This document shows positions 15,273-22,844 of a DNA stretch of 55,821 bases, piece by piece; the first letter of the stretch is position 1; every line of letters begins with the position of its first letter. The position numbers were made by a program, and so were the translations under genes. Origin of the DNA: Oscillospiraceae bacterium (GTDB lineage: Bacteria > Bacillota > Clostridia > Oscillospirales > Acutalibacteraceae); contig SVOM01000007.1 in assembly GCA_015066405.1 (NCBI GenBank), positions 1-55,821 of the forward strand, in the 5' to 3' direction. The notes under the pieces were generated by a model that saw only the letters and a list, made by a program, of their open reading frames with translations, was not told where the DNA came from and did no database searches.

Positions 15273-16652
15273 TTGGATTTTAAACAGTTTTGGGAGCAAA
15301 TTGAAAACAAAAAAATCGCTATGTGCGGTATTGGTATAAGCAATACTCCGCTTATTAAATCTTTTCTTAAAAAGGGTGCGAGAGTTGTAGCGTGCGACCG
15401 CAGAACTCGCGAGCAATTAGGCGATATTTGTAATGAGCTTGAAAAACTCGGTGCAACGCTGAGTCTTGGCGAAGATTACCTTAAAAAGCTTGAGGTGGAT
15501 GTTATTTTCCGCACCCCCGGTATGAGTTTTAATTTGCCCGAGCTTATAGAAGCGCGCCGCCGTGGCATTGCGGTTACGAGCGAGATGGAGGTATTTTTTG
15601 ATTTATGCCCCGCAAAAATCTTTGCTGTTACGGGCTCTGACGGTAAAACCACCACAACAACACTTATTGCCGAGATGCTTAAACGTGAGGGCTATACCGT
15701 ACACGTTGGCGGTAACATCGGCAAACCGCTGCTTCCCGAAATTGAAAACATCAAAAACGATGACTATGTTGTTGTTGAGCTTTCCTCCTTCCAACTGATA
15801 TCTATGAGAAAAAGCCCCGATGTTGCGGTTGTTACAAATGTAGCACCCAACCATCTTGACATCCACAAGGATATGGATGAATATGTTGAGGCAAAGAAAA
15901 ATGTACTGCTCCACCAAGGTGCATTCTCACGTACTGTTTTAAACTACGATAACGAAATTACAAACGGCTTCCGCGACCTTGTGCGCGGTCAGTCGCTGGG
16001 CTTTAGTATGGAAAATCCCGTTAAAAACGGCGCGTGGCTGGACGAAAACGGGTATCTTAATATGTGCTACCGCGGTATAAGTGCCCCCATTATGCACAGG
16101 AATGATATAACTATTCTTGGCGACCACAACGTTGCCAACTACCTTGCCGCGATTTCTGCGGTTTGGGGATATGTTGGTGCTGATAATATCCGTGCCGTTG
16201 CAAAAGAGTTTGGCGGCGTTGAGCACCGCATTGAATTTGTAAAAGAAGTAAATGGCGTACGCTATTTTAACGATTCTATCGCATCAAGCCCCACCCGTAC
16301 CATTGCGGGACTTAAAGCGTTTGACCGCAAGGTTATATTGCTGGCGGGCGGATATGATAAGCAAATACCCTTTGAGCCGATGGCTCCTTATGTTATTGAT
16401 AAGGTTAAACTGCTTATCTTAACAGGTCCTACTGCTAAAAAAATAGAAAAGGCGATAACCGAGCACCCCGAATATAAGGGCACACCCGAAATTATAAAGG
16501 CGTGCAGTCTTGACGATGCAGTTAACACCGCACACAAAATGGCCACCGCGGGCGATATTGTAACACTTAGCCCCGCCTGCGCATCATTTGATGCGTTCCC
16601 CAACTTTGCAGTGCGCGGAAATTACTTTAAAGAACTGGTGAACAAATTATAA
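15273..16652 (+). CDS. murD: UDP-N-acetylmuramoyl-L-alanine--D-glutamate ligase
   Basis: A 459-residue cytoplasmic Mur ligase that adds D-glutamate to UDP-MurNAc-L-Ala in peptidoglycan synthesis. The ATP loop TGSDGKTTTTTL has GKT at 124-126. Other Mur signatures are VVELSSFQL (about 167-175), NVAPNHLDIH (about 189-198), GDHNVANYLAAISA, GGVEHRIEFV (about 317) with FNDSIASSPT, and LLAGGYDKQ. The start is TTG at 15273 behind GGAGGGG. Its last stop base overlaps the next ATG (TAATG). It opens a six-gene operon of otherwise unrelated proteins. Confidence 0.96.
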   Translation: MDFKQFWEQIENKKIAMCGIGISNTPLIKSFLKKGARVVACDRRTREQLGDICNELEKLGATLSLGEDYLKKLEVDVIFRTPGMSFNLPELIEARRRGIAVTSEMEVFFDLCPAKIFAVTGSDGKTTTTTLIAEMLKREGYTVHVGGNIGKPLLPEIENIKNDDYVVVELSSFQLISMRKSPDVAVVTNVAPNHLDIHKDMDEYVEAKKNVLLHQGAFSRTVLNYDNEITNGFRDLVRGQSLGFSMENPVKNGAWLDENGYLNMCYRGISAPIMHRNDITILGDHNVANYLAAISAVWGYVGADNIRAVAKEFGGVEHRIEFVKEVNGVRYFNDSIASSPTRTIAGLKAFDRKVILLAGGYDKQIPFEPMAPYVIDKVKLLILTGPTAKKIEKAITEHPEYKGTPEIIKACSLDDAVNTAHKMATAGDIVTLSPACASFDAFPNFAVRGNYFKELVNKL

Positions 16653-17665
16653 TGAATATTGAAAAAATATTAACCGAATTATCTAACGGCTGTGCTATAG
16701 GCTCAGTGACGGACGCGGTAAAGCTACTCGAAAAACAGCTTTCTAAATATGGCACGATAGAAAAATCAAATGGACTTACAAGGTCCTTAACCATAAAAGG
16801 TAAGGATGATTATACCCTTTTGATAGATGCGCATATTGATGAGGTCGGCTTTGTTGTTACCGATGTGTCGGACAGCGGCTTTTTAACCGTTTCCAACCTC
16901 GGCGGAATTGACCTGCGGCATTTGGCCGCAAAGCCCGTTACCATACACGGCAAGAAAAAGGTTTGCGGTGTTTTTGTAAGCACACCTCCCCATCTTGATA
17001 AAAACGATGCCGTGCCCGAAAATATTTCTAAAATCAAAATAGATACGGGACTTGGAAACAGTGCTAAAGATATTATCTCGGTTGGCGATTATGTAACATA
17101 CCGCCAAACTGCCGATATTTTAAACGGCGATACCGTTTGCGGCAAATCCCTCGATAACCGCGCAGGCGTTGCGACACTTATTCTACTGGCCGAGCGTTTA
17201 CACAAAAAGCGCCTGCCTATAACAGTTGAATTTTTATTTAGCGATGCTGAGGAGTTAGGTCTTCGCGGCGCTAAAACCGCCGCTTTTAAAAGTACAGCTG
17301 ATGAGGCAATTATAATTGATGTAAGCTTTGGCGATGGCCCCGATATTCCCGCAACAAAATGCGGAATACTGGGCGCGGGCGGTATGATAGGTATGTCCCC
17401 CGTTTTGAACCGCGATATTACCGATAAACTAATTTTGCTGGCTTCCGATAACGCTATTCCCTATCAAAATGAGGTTATGGGCGGCAAAACATCAACAAAT
17501 GCCGATGCCGTTTCTATTTGCGGCGGTGGTATTCCGTCAGGTCTTATATCTATACCGCTTCGCAATATGCACACGGACGTTGAAACAGTAAAGCTTGATG
17601 ATATTATATCGGTTGCGGACCTGCTTGAAAAATACATTCTCTCAGGGGGACTCAAAAATGCTTGA
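16652..17665 (+). CDS. M42 family metallopeptidase (first of a tandem pair)
   Basis: A 337-residue M42 aminopeptidase/endoglucanase-like protein that removes N-terminal residues from peptides, usually as a cytoplasmic tetrahedral assembly. Metal and catalytic signatures: LLIDAHIDEVGF (H61 ligand, D63 catalytic partner), CGKSLDNRAGV (bridging Asp, about 167), SDAEELGLRGA (Glu pair, about 200), DVSFGDGPD (Asp ligand, about 228) and the C-terminal RNMHTDVET (His ligand). The start overlaps the murD stop by one base, and the end overlaps the second M42 gene by 8 bases. Length fits the family (about 340-360). Confidence 0.92.
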   Translation: MNIEKILTELSNGCAIGSVTDAVKLLEKQLSKYGTIEKSNGLTRSLTIKGKDDYTLLIDAHIDEVGFVVTDVSDSGFLTVSNLGGIDLRHLAAKPVTIHGKKKVCGVFVSTPPHLDKNDAVPENISKIKIDTGLGNSAKDIISVGDYVTYRQTADILNGDTVCGKSLDNRAGVATLILLAERLHKKRLPITVEFLFSDAEELGLRGAKTAAFKSTADEAIIIDVSFGDGPDIPATKCGILGAGGMIGMSPVLNRDITDKLILLASDNAIPYQNEVMGGKTSTNADAVSICGGGIPSGLISIPLRNMHTDVETVKLDDIISVADLLEKYILSGGLKNA

Positions 17666-18668
17666 AAACTTTAAAGAATTTTGTGAGATAAATTCCCCCA
17701 GCGGCGATGAAAAATCCATTAGAGAGCGAATTCTCAGCGAAATTTCGCCTTTTTGCGAGTGCGCCACCGACAGAAACGGCAATATCATTGCCTTTAAAAA
17801 GGGTAAGAAGCGCTCGGCTGTGAAGCTTATGGTGGATGCCCACCTCGATGAGGTTGGAATAATTATATCAGCCGTAACTCCCGATGGATTTTTAAAATTC
17901 CAGGTGCTCGGCGGCATAAAGCCGAGTGTTTTGCTTTGCCGCAAGGTAATTATAAACGACTCTGTTGTTGGCGTTATCGGTTGCAAGCCGATACATTTAA
18001 CCGAGGGCGAGGAGGGCAAAAAACTGCCTAGTACCGATGCGCTTTATATAGATATCGGTTGTTCAACCCGTGCCCAAGCCGAAAACCTTGTAAGCATTGG
18101 CGACAGCGGTGTTATTATGAGCGATTTTGTGGCTTTGAGTGATAATTGTGTAAAAGCCAAGGCAATAGATGACCGCGCAGGCTGTTATATTTTAGTTGAG
18201 CTTTTGAAAAAAAGCAGCGAATATGATTTTTATGCCACCTTTACTGTGGGCGAAGAGCTCGGCTGCCGAGGAGCGAAAACTGCGGCATTCACTGTAAATC
18301 CCGAAGCGGCCTTGGTGCTTGAAGCCACCACCGCCGCCGATATAGACGGTGTAAGTGATGAAAACAGGGTTTGCGTTTTAGGAAACGGTCCCGCAGTATC
18401 TTTTATGGACCGCGGCACTGTTTATGACCGCGATTTGTTCAGCGCCGCCGTAAACTCGGGCATCCCATGCCAAGTAAAGCGCGCAGTTGCGGGCGGTAAC
18501 AACGCGGGCGAAATCCATCTAAGCCGTGAGGGTGTCAGAACGCTTGCCATTTCGGTGCCCTGCCGTTATATTCACACACCATCAAGCATTTGTGATATAA
18601 GGGACATTGAAAACGCCGAAAGGTTAGCGGTATATATGATAAACAAAATTTGTTCGGGGGAAGTTTAA
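17658..18668 (+). CDS. M42 family metallopeptidase (second of a tandem pair)
   Basis: A 336-residue paralogue of the preceding gene, with low overall identity but the same active-site map: LMVDAHLDEVGI (H62), KAIDDRAGCY, TVGEELGCRGA, LEATTAAD and RYIHTPSS. The start ATG at 17658 has AGGGGGA 7 bases upstream and lies inside the end of the first gene, so the two are translationally coupled. A longer in-frame extension to 17595 lies wholly inside the first gene. Two adjacent unequal M42 subunits may form a mixed oligomer or handle different peptide ends; this is inference. Confidence 0.92.
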   Translation: MLENFKEFCEINSPSGDEKSIRERILSEISPFCECATDRNGNIIAFKKGKKRSAVKLMVDAHLDEVGIIISAVTPDGFLKFQVLGGIKPSVLLCRKVIINDSVVGVIGCKPIHLTEGEEGKKLPSTDALYIDIGCSTRAQAENLVSIGDSGVIMSDFVALSDNCVKAKAIDDRAGCYILVELLKKSSEYDFYATFTVGEELGCRGAKTAAFTVNPEAALVLEATTAADIDGVSDENRVCVLGNGPAVSFMDRGTVYDRDLFSAAVNSGIPCQVKRAVAGGNNAGEIHLSREGVRTLAISVPCRYIHTPSSICDIRDIENAERLAVYMINKICSGEV

Positions 18669-19385
18669 TTGATTACTTTATCAAATAATTTGCCCGATAT
18701 AAATATAAAAAGCGTAGTATATGTAAAGCTGATGTGCTTATATGCTGCATACCGCGAATACGATAAAATTGCACTTTTTTGGGTGCAACGGGATGACAGC
18801 GACAATATAACCGCGCTCATCTCTTTAATTGATAATAATATGATAATTTGTAGGGATGGCGGAGATGAGGCAGAGCTTAGATGCTTTATAAATGCCATAT
18901 CTCCCACCACCGTTTTTACCGATTTAGATACGGCAAATGTTTTGGGGCTTAAAATCGTAACCGAGTGTGCCTCGCTTTGCAAGGCGCCGCCGTTTGATAC
19001 CGCTCGCAAAATAGAAAACACCTATGAGGGGCTTGAGCGCGTTTATGATGTTTTATCAAAGCATTTAGATGTTGGTGACCGACAGGGCTTTATTGCCGAT
19101 ATGTCGCACCGCATAAGGCGTGGCACTGCGGGCTATGTAACGAGTAAATTTTCGGCGGGTGTTATACTGTACAACGAAAAATACGCCACCCTTGCGGGTA
19201 TTGCGGTAGATAGTGATAACCGCCGCTCAGGGCTTGGCACGGCGACACTAAACCGATTACTTGAAATTATAAGAGACCGCACAGTGTATATCTGCGCCGA
19301 ATATAAAAATGTTCCGTTTTATGAAAGCAACGGCTTTAAAGTAGAGTCAAAAGCCGCTTATTGTATATTAAGGAAAGAGGATTAA
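18669..19385 (+). CDS. GNAT family N-acetyltransferase
   Basis: A 238-residue protein whose C-terminal ~110 residues form a GNAT fold: beta strands GVILYNEKYATLAGIAVDSD and the acetyl-CoA loop NRRSGLGTATLNRLL (about 180-194), then NVPFYESNGF near residue 220. The first ~110 residues are not recognisable and may be an extra half-GNAT or substrate domain. The TTG start directly follows the stop of the second M42 gene and has GGGGGAAG 6 bases upstream, so it is in the operon. The acceptor substrate is unknown. Confidence 0.85.
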   Translation: MITLSNNLPDINIKSVVYVKLMCLYAAYREYDKIALFWVQRDDSDNITALISLIDNNMIICRDGGDEAELRCFINAISPTTVFTDLDTANVLGLKIVTECASLCKAPPFDTARKIENTYEGLERVYDVLSKHLDVGDRQGFIADMSHRIRRGTAGYVTSKFSAGVILYNEKYATLAGIAVDSDNRRSGLGTATLNRLLEIIRDRTVYICAEYKNVPFYESNGFKVESKAAYCILRKED

Positions 19386-19386
19386 C

Positions 19387-20655
19387 TTGAGTTTTTTTGA
19401 TTTTGATGCAAAGCTTTTATCCCTTGCGGAAAAGGCAAAGGCGGACTGCTGCGAAATTTTTGATAATATTGATAACGTTACCCGATATAATCAGCAAAAG
19501 GTTTTATCGGCATTTACTAAAAACGGCGTTAGTGAATCGCATTTGGGTATCTCTACAGGCTACGGCTATGACGATAGCGGCCGTGATATGTTGGAGCGTG
19601 TTTTTGCCGACTGTGTAGGCGCGGAGGATGCGCTTATTCGCCACAATTTTGTGTCGGGTACACACACTCTTACCGTTGCGCTTTTCGGTCTGCTTCGCCC
19701 AAACGATAAAATGCTGTGCCTTACGGGTAGGCCCTACGATACACTTATCGGCGTTTTGGGAATTGATAAGCATTCCGATGGCTCACTCAAAGATTTTGGG
19801 GTGGAATATAATCAGGTTGATTTAACCGAAAACGGTCAGCCCGATATTGAAGCCGTAAAAGCGGCTTTAAAAAAGCAAAAGTACAAAATGGCATACATAC
19901 AGCGTTCAAAGGGCTATAGTCTTAGGCCAAGCCTTTCTATTGAAAAAATCAAGGAACTTTGCCGCGCTGTAAAAGAGGTCTCCCCCGATACTATAATTAT
20001 GGTGGACAACTGCTACGGCGAGTTTGTTGAAACACTCGAGCCGTGCGAGGTTGGTGCCGATATAATTGCAGGCTCGCTCATTAAAAACCCCGGTGGCGGC
20101 ATAGCGCCCACGGGCGGCTATATCGCAGGCAGACACGATTTGGTTGAAAAATGCGCCTATCGCCTTACTGCCCCAGGTGTCGGCCGTGAGATAGGCGCTT
20201 CGCTCGGACACCTAAGAGAGCTTTATATGGGCCTATTTTCCGCACCTCACGTTGTTGGCGAGGCAGTTAAAACGGCTGTTTTTGCCGCTCGACTTTTTAA
20301 TTTGTTAGGCTATGGTGCTCTACCTGCATTTGATGAGCCGCGTGCCGATATTATTCAAACGATACTGCTCGAAAACACCGATACGCTTATTGCTTTTTGC
20401 CAGGGCTTACAGGCGGGCTCGCCTATTGATTCTATGGCAATTCCCTTCCCCGCACCCATGCCCGGCTACGATAGCGATGTTATTATGGCGGCAGGCGCGT
20501 TTACACTTGGCGCATCTATTGAATTATCGGCCGATGCACCGCTTCGCGAGCCGTTCGCCGTGTGGCTTCAGGGTGGTCTTAATTTCCACTCGGGCGAAAT
20601 CGGTATTTTATCGGCAGCACAAAAGGTAATCAATATAAGAAATGGGGAAAAATAA
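19387..20655 (+). CDS. PLP-dependent methionine gamma-lyase / aluminium resistance family protein
   Basis: A 422-residue fold-type I PLP enzyme of the Alum_res/methionine gamma-lyase-like family (a relative of B. subtilis YnbB). Seen are ISTGYGYDDSGRDMLERVFA (about 55-74), ALIRHNFVSGTHTLT, the cofactor Asp in IIMVDNCYGEF and the Schiff-base lysine in AGSLIKNPGGG (K233), followed by GGYIAGR. The C terminus EIGILSAAQKV is also family-typical. Exact reaction is unproven; cleavage of sulfur amino acids is the usual guess. TTG start with GAGG 8 bases upstream, one base after the GNAT stop. Confidence 0.88.
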   Translation: MSFFDFDAKLLSLAEKAKADCCEIFDNIDNVTRYNQQKVLSAFTKNGVSESHLGISTGYGYDDSGRDMLERVFADCVGAEDALIRHNFVSGTHTLTVALFGLLRPNDKMLCLTGRPYDTLIGVLGIDKHSDGSLKDFGVEYNQVDLTENGQPDIEAVKAALKKQKYKMAYIQRSKGYSLRPSLSIEKIKELCRAVKEVSPDTIIMVDNCYGEFVETLEPCEVGADIIAGSLIKNPGGGIAPTGGYIAGRHDLVEKCAYRLTAPGVGREIGASLGHLRELYMGLFSAPHVVGEAVKTAVFAARLFNLLGYGALPAFDEPRADIIQTILLENTDTLIAFCQGLQAGSPIDSMAIPFPAPMPGYDSDVIMAAGAFTLGASIELSADAPLREPFAVWLQGGLNFHSGEIGILSAAQKVINIRNGEK

Positions 20656-20656
20656 T

Positions 20657-21331
20657 ATGAAAACTCTTTTTGAAGGCCAGGTTGTTGACGTTATCTTGGT
20701 TGAAAACGGGCTAATTATTTGTTATGTTTGCTCAAAAGAACAAGATACCGTAACAGTTGCCTACAAAATGGTAACCTTCGCAGACGGCAAATTTACCTTT
20801 GTTTTGCGCAGTCTTTATGAGCTTTCTAAATTTGGCAGCAACAGCAAAGAGTTTTTGCGACATATAAAAAATCACGTTACAAGCCGTTCTTTAGCATTAT
20901 CCTCGGGTAAACACTTTATTTTGGAGCGTGATGGCGAGGGCAAGCTTATCGATATTGACGGCGAATGTGTGTGGACAGGCAACCTTTCCTACCGCGGCAA
21001 CGCGCCAAGCGGTATAGCGGTAAGTAACCGCTCGCTTTGGACCTGCTATAAAGATTCTTCGGTGCTTATTCGTATGAATCTTTTAACCATGAAAGAGGAG
21101 CTTAGAATCGGCGGCGGTGCTACTTCCCCGTTTAATAATCCGGTTGATTTGTTTATTGACGGCAACGATATTTATGTATGCAACAGCGGCAGTAATTCTG
21201 TCGTTAGGGTTAATCTTAACACCTACGCAGCCGAAACTTACCGACAGTTTGATTCCCCCGTTTACCGCTTTATTAAAAACGATGGCTATGAATTTGCCGT
21301 GCTTGATACGGGAATTTATTTGTTGGATTAA
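20657..21331 (+). CDS. Hypothetical protein with beta-propeller-like (NHL-type) C-terminal half
   Basis: A 224-residue cytoplasmic protein of no named family. The second half repeats a blade-like pattern: APSGIAVSNRSLWTCYKDSS, PFNNPVDLFIDGNDIYVCNSG then SNSVVRVNLNTYAAETYRQF, as in NHL or YVTN propellers, but too few blades for a closed propeller. No signal peptide or membrane helix. The ATG at 20657 has GGGG 9 bases upstream; the upstream ATG at 20642 lies before that site and inside the preceding gene. It ends the murD operon. Confidence 0.6.
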   Translation: MKTLFEGQVVDVILVENGLIICYVCSKEQDTVTVAYKMVTFADGKFTFVLRSLYELSKFGSNSKEFLRHIKNHVTSRSLALSSGKHFILERDGEGKLIDIDGECVWTGNLSYRGNAPSGIAVSNRSLWTCYKDSSVLIRMNLLTMKEELRIGGGATSPFNNPVDLFIDGNDIYVCNSGSNSVVRVNLNTYAAETYRQFDSPVYRFIKNDGYEFAVLDTGIYLLD

Positions 21332-21334
21332 AAA

Positions 21335-21410
21335 TATTACAATATAAGGAACACCGCAGAAAAAATTCTGCGGTGTTCCTTATATTTGTGTCGCAACAAC
21401 TGAGGATACT
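21335..21410 (-). ncRNA. Possible short minus-strand RNA ending in the 21-bp hairpin
   Basis: A near-consensus minus-strand promoter (21445-21417) points at the hairpin with no open frame between. A transcript of about 75 bases with a single-stranded 5' part and a long 3' hairpin would result. This is inferred only from promoter and terminator; no known RNA family is recognised. Confidence 0.25.
21341..21386. terminator. Perfect 21-bp hairpin, end of the murD operon
   Basis: Bases 21341-21361 pair without mismatch with 21366-21386 around an AAAA loop. The stem is unusually long, with an AT-rich base and a GC-rich top (ACACCGCAGAA). The plus-side T tract is short (TATATTTG). It can terminate the murD operon and any minus transcript from the promoter at 21417-21445. 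Confidence 0.75.
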
Positions 21411-21416
21411 TATTAC

Positions 21417-21445
21417 AGTATACTCTATATATAGATAATTGTCAA
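21417..21445 (-). promoter_or_regulatory. Minus-strand promoter overlapping the XRE promoter
   Basis: TTGACA (21445-21440), 17-base spacer, TATACT (21422-21417) on the minus strand; it has no protein-coding gene in front of it. Confidence 0.5.
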
Positions 21446-21459
21446 CATTAAGAGTATAC
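21418..21459. promoter_or_regulatory. Inverted repeat around the XRE regulator promoter
   Basis: GTATACTCT (21418-21426) and AGAGTATAC (21451-21459) are exact 9-base inverted copies whose centres lie 33 bases apart, with CTATATATAG between. They flank the two overlapping promoters and suit an autoregulatory operator for the XRE-type protein that follows. Confidence 0.5.
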
Positions 21460-21467
21460 ATTAAACT
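21439..21467 (+). promoter_or_regulatory. Promoter of the XRE regulator
   Basis: TTGTCA (21439-21444), 17-base spacer, TAAACT (21462-21467). It shares five -35 bases with the opposing promoter. Confidence 0.45.
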
Positions 21468-21485
21468 TTTCTTTGAGGTGATATT

Positions 21486-21686
21486 ATGATTTCTTACGAA
21501 CCGTTTTATAAAACACTCAAAGAAAAAGGACTTTCGACCTACAAACTTATCAATCAGCATGGTATCAGTCGTAGTTTGCTTGATAGGTTAAAACATAATA
21601 AACCCATAAGTACCGTAACCTTGAACGACCTATGCAACATCTTGAAATGCAATGTTCAAGACGTTTTAACCTTTAAAGAGGATTAA
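21486..21686 (+). CDS. Small XRE/Cro-type HTH regulator
   Basis: A 66-residue protein that is a single helix-turn-helix domain: FYKTLKEKGLSTYKLINQHG (helices 1-2), then ISRSLLDRLKHNKPIS (recognition helix) and TVTLNDLCNILKCNVQDVL. This is the YozG/Cro-CI group common in Clostridia. GAGGTG lies 7 bases before the ATG. It probably binds the inverted repeat at 21418-21459 and regulates itself and the membrane protein 44 bases downstream. No dimerisation or ligand domain is present. Confidence 0.85.
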   Translation: MISYEPFYKTLKEKGLSTYKLINQHGISRSLLDRLKHNKPISTVTLNDLCNILKCNVQDVLTFKED

Positions 21687-21730
21687 ATTGTTATATCGTT
21701 ATCAATATAGGTTTTTATAGGAGTAATCAG

Positions 21731-22246
21731 ATGAAAAATATTTCTTTAACTTTTTTAGCGCAAGCAATAGGAATCATCGGCGGCGCAGACGGAAATAACG
21801 CAACAGCTTTAACAAATAATATATTTTTGCAAAGCAACATTTTATATGTAATTCGGTTGCTGGGCGGCGCGTTAATTTTGAGTGGTTTATTTTTACTTGT
21901 TTTTAAAAAAGACGTAAAGAAAAATTGCTCGCTAAAAACAAGTGGCACAGCCCTTGCAGTATCAACTGTTTTAAGTCTTGGGCTTTACTGCGCCCGTACC
22001 TTTGCTTTTTGCTTTATTATGACACACCCAAGAAAGCACCCTATTTCGCTACCCGTTAGCATTATCTTAGGCGTTCTTTGCTTAATCGCTTTAATTCTTC
22101 TTTTGCGCATTTACTTTAAAATCCGTACGGAAAAGCCATCTGTCAAGGGCGTTATTATTGATATCCTTTTTGCAACCACCTACGTATTTCCATTGTTTTC
22201 AATCTATCAATTTTTACATCATATTATCAGCGGTTGGATTAGATAA
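21731..22246 (+). CDS. Small membrane protein with an OadB-like GIIGGADG motif
   Basis: A 171-residue protein with about four hydrophobic segments (about 33-57, 72-97, 104-125, 140-160). Its N terminus contains AQAIGIIGGADGNNATAL (about 10-27), very like the conserved Na+/carboxylate segment of sodium-pumping decarboxylase beta subunits (IGIIGGADGPT), though the rest does not look like that family and is far shorter. AGGAG precedes the ATG. It sits behind the XRE regulator, probably in one transcript. Function unknown. Confidence 0.65.
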   Translation: MKNISLTFLAQAIGIIGGADGNNATALTNNIFLQSNILYVIRLLGGALILSGLFLLVFKKDVKKNCSLKTSGTALAVSTVLSLGLYCARTFAFCFIMTHPRKHPISLPVSIILGVLCLIALILLLRIYFKIRTEKPSVKGVIIDILFATTYVFPLFSIYQFLHHIISGWIR

Positions 22247-22279
22247 ATTTACATTTTTCACTTCCATCACTTAACTAAA

Positions 22280-22307
22280 AACACCCCACCGAAATTGGTG
22301 GGGTGTT
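22280..22307. terminator. Bidirectional terminator
   Basis: AACACCCCACC / GGTGGGGTGTT with a 6-base loop and T-rich flank, between the membrane-protein gene and the convergent ribbon-helix-helix gene. Confidence 0.85.
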
Positions 22308-22308
22308 A

Positions 22309-22482
22309 TTATTTTTCGTCTGACATATTATCTAATGCATATTTACAACACTGTAAAACTAAAAGATTGAAAGAAACATTATTCTCTGCTGCTATTTTAT
22401 TTAACTTTTCAAATAACGGCTCAGTAAAGCGGACAGTGCGCGCAATATTTGCACTTTTTAATTCATTATCAATTTTGAACAT
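22309..22482 (-). CDS. Ribbon-helix-helix (CopG/Arc-type) regulator
   Basis: A 57-residue protein: a basic N terminus, a ribbon strand ANIARTVRFT and two helices PLFEKLNKIAAENN and SFNLLVLQCCKYALDNM, the classic layout of an Arc/CopG-type DNA-binding dimer. The ATG at 22482 is preferred, with AGG 8 bases upstream; an ATG at 22488 and a GTG at 22491 are too close to it. Repeated half sites GGTTAT/ATAACC and AACCAT/ATGGTT lie just upstream (22517-22544), so autoregulation and control of the divergent small gene are likely. No toxin partner is adjacent. Confidence 0.75.
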   Translation of the reverse strand: MFKIDNELKSANIARTVRFTEPLFEKLNKIAAENNVSFNLLVLQCCKYALDNMSDEK

Positions 22483-22516
22483 TTTCATCACCTACAATAA
22501 TATTATGCTTATTTTT

Positions 22517-22544
22517 GGTTATATTTATATAACCATTTATGGTT
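22517..22544. promoter_or_regulatory. Tandem half-site operator between the RHH gene and the small Cys-rich gene
   Basis: GGTTATA (22517-22523) pairs with TATAACC (22528-22534), and AACCAT (22531-22536) pairs with ATGGTT (22539-22544). The two palindromes share AACC and reach into the -35 of the divergent promoter. Tandem short half sites are what ribbon-helix-helix dimers bind. Confidence 0.55.
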
Positions 22545-22571
22545 GCATAATTAATTCTAATAGTGTATAAT
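22543..22571 (+). promoter_or_regulatory. Promoter of the small cysteine-rich gene
   Basis: TTGCAT (22543-22548), 17-base spacer, TATAAT (22566-22571); the -35 overlaps the last operator half site. Confidence 0.75.
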
Positions 22572-22589
22572 GTATTTTGGTGATATGAA

Positions 22590-22757
22590 ATGAATTGTGA
22601 AAATTTTTTATGCATTTATCAAAACAAAGGCGCCTGTACTTTGAAAAATATTGAGCTTGATATACAAGGTCAGTGCAAAGAGTGCATTTATATAAATATT
22701 GATGAAAAGGACTTACAGTTCTTAAAATTTAAAACTCGTATTAGTTTAGAATTATAA
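22590..22757 (+). CDS. Small cysteine-rich protein, 55 residues
   Basis: Short frame with a good promoter, GGTGAT 5 bases before ATG 22590 and a terminator directly after. The protein has five cysteines (C3, C8, C16, C29, C32) arranged as CENFLC, KGAC and QCKEC, followed by IYINIDEKDLQF. The spacing suggests a small zinc or iron-sulfur knuckle. Similar short C-x4-C...C-x2-C proteins are widespread in Clostridia but unnamed. It is divergent from a ribbon-helix-helix gene and its promoter overlaps the likely RHH operator. Function unknown. Confidence 0.65.
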   Translation: MNCENFLCIYQNKGACTLKNIELDIQGQCKECIYINIDEKDLQFLKFKTRISLEL

Positions 22758-22772
22758 ATTTGCGATACAAAC

Positions 22773-22806
22773 AAAAGACTCAATCTAATTTAAGATTGAG
22801 TCTTTT
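22773..22806. terminator. Bidirectional terminator
   Basis: AAAAGACTCAATCT / AGATTGAGTCTTTT with a 6-base loop, serving the small plus-strand gene and trxB on the minus strand. Confidence 0.9.
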
Positions 22807-22844
22807 GTTTAATACGTAACAACACATAGGTTATTCCCTACCGT

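Noticed and set aside
22309-22757. Classic toxin-antitoxin module
   Set aside because: The RHH gene has no adjacent RelE/HicA/MazF-type toxin on its strand; the divergent Cys-rich protein is not a known toxin.
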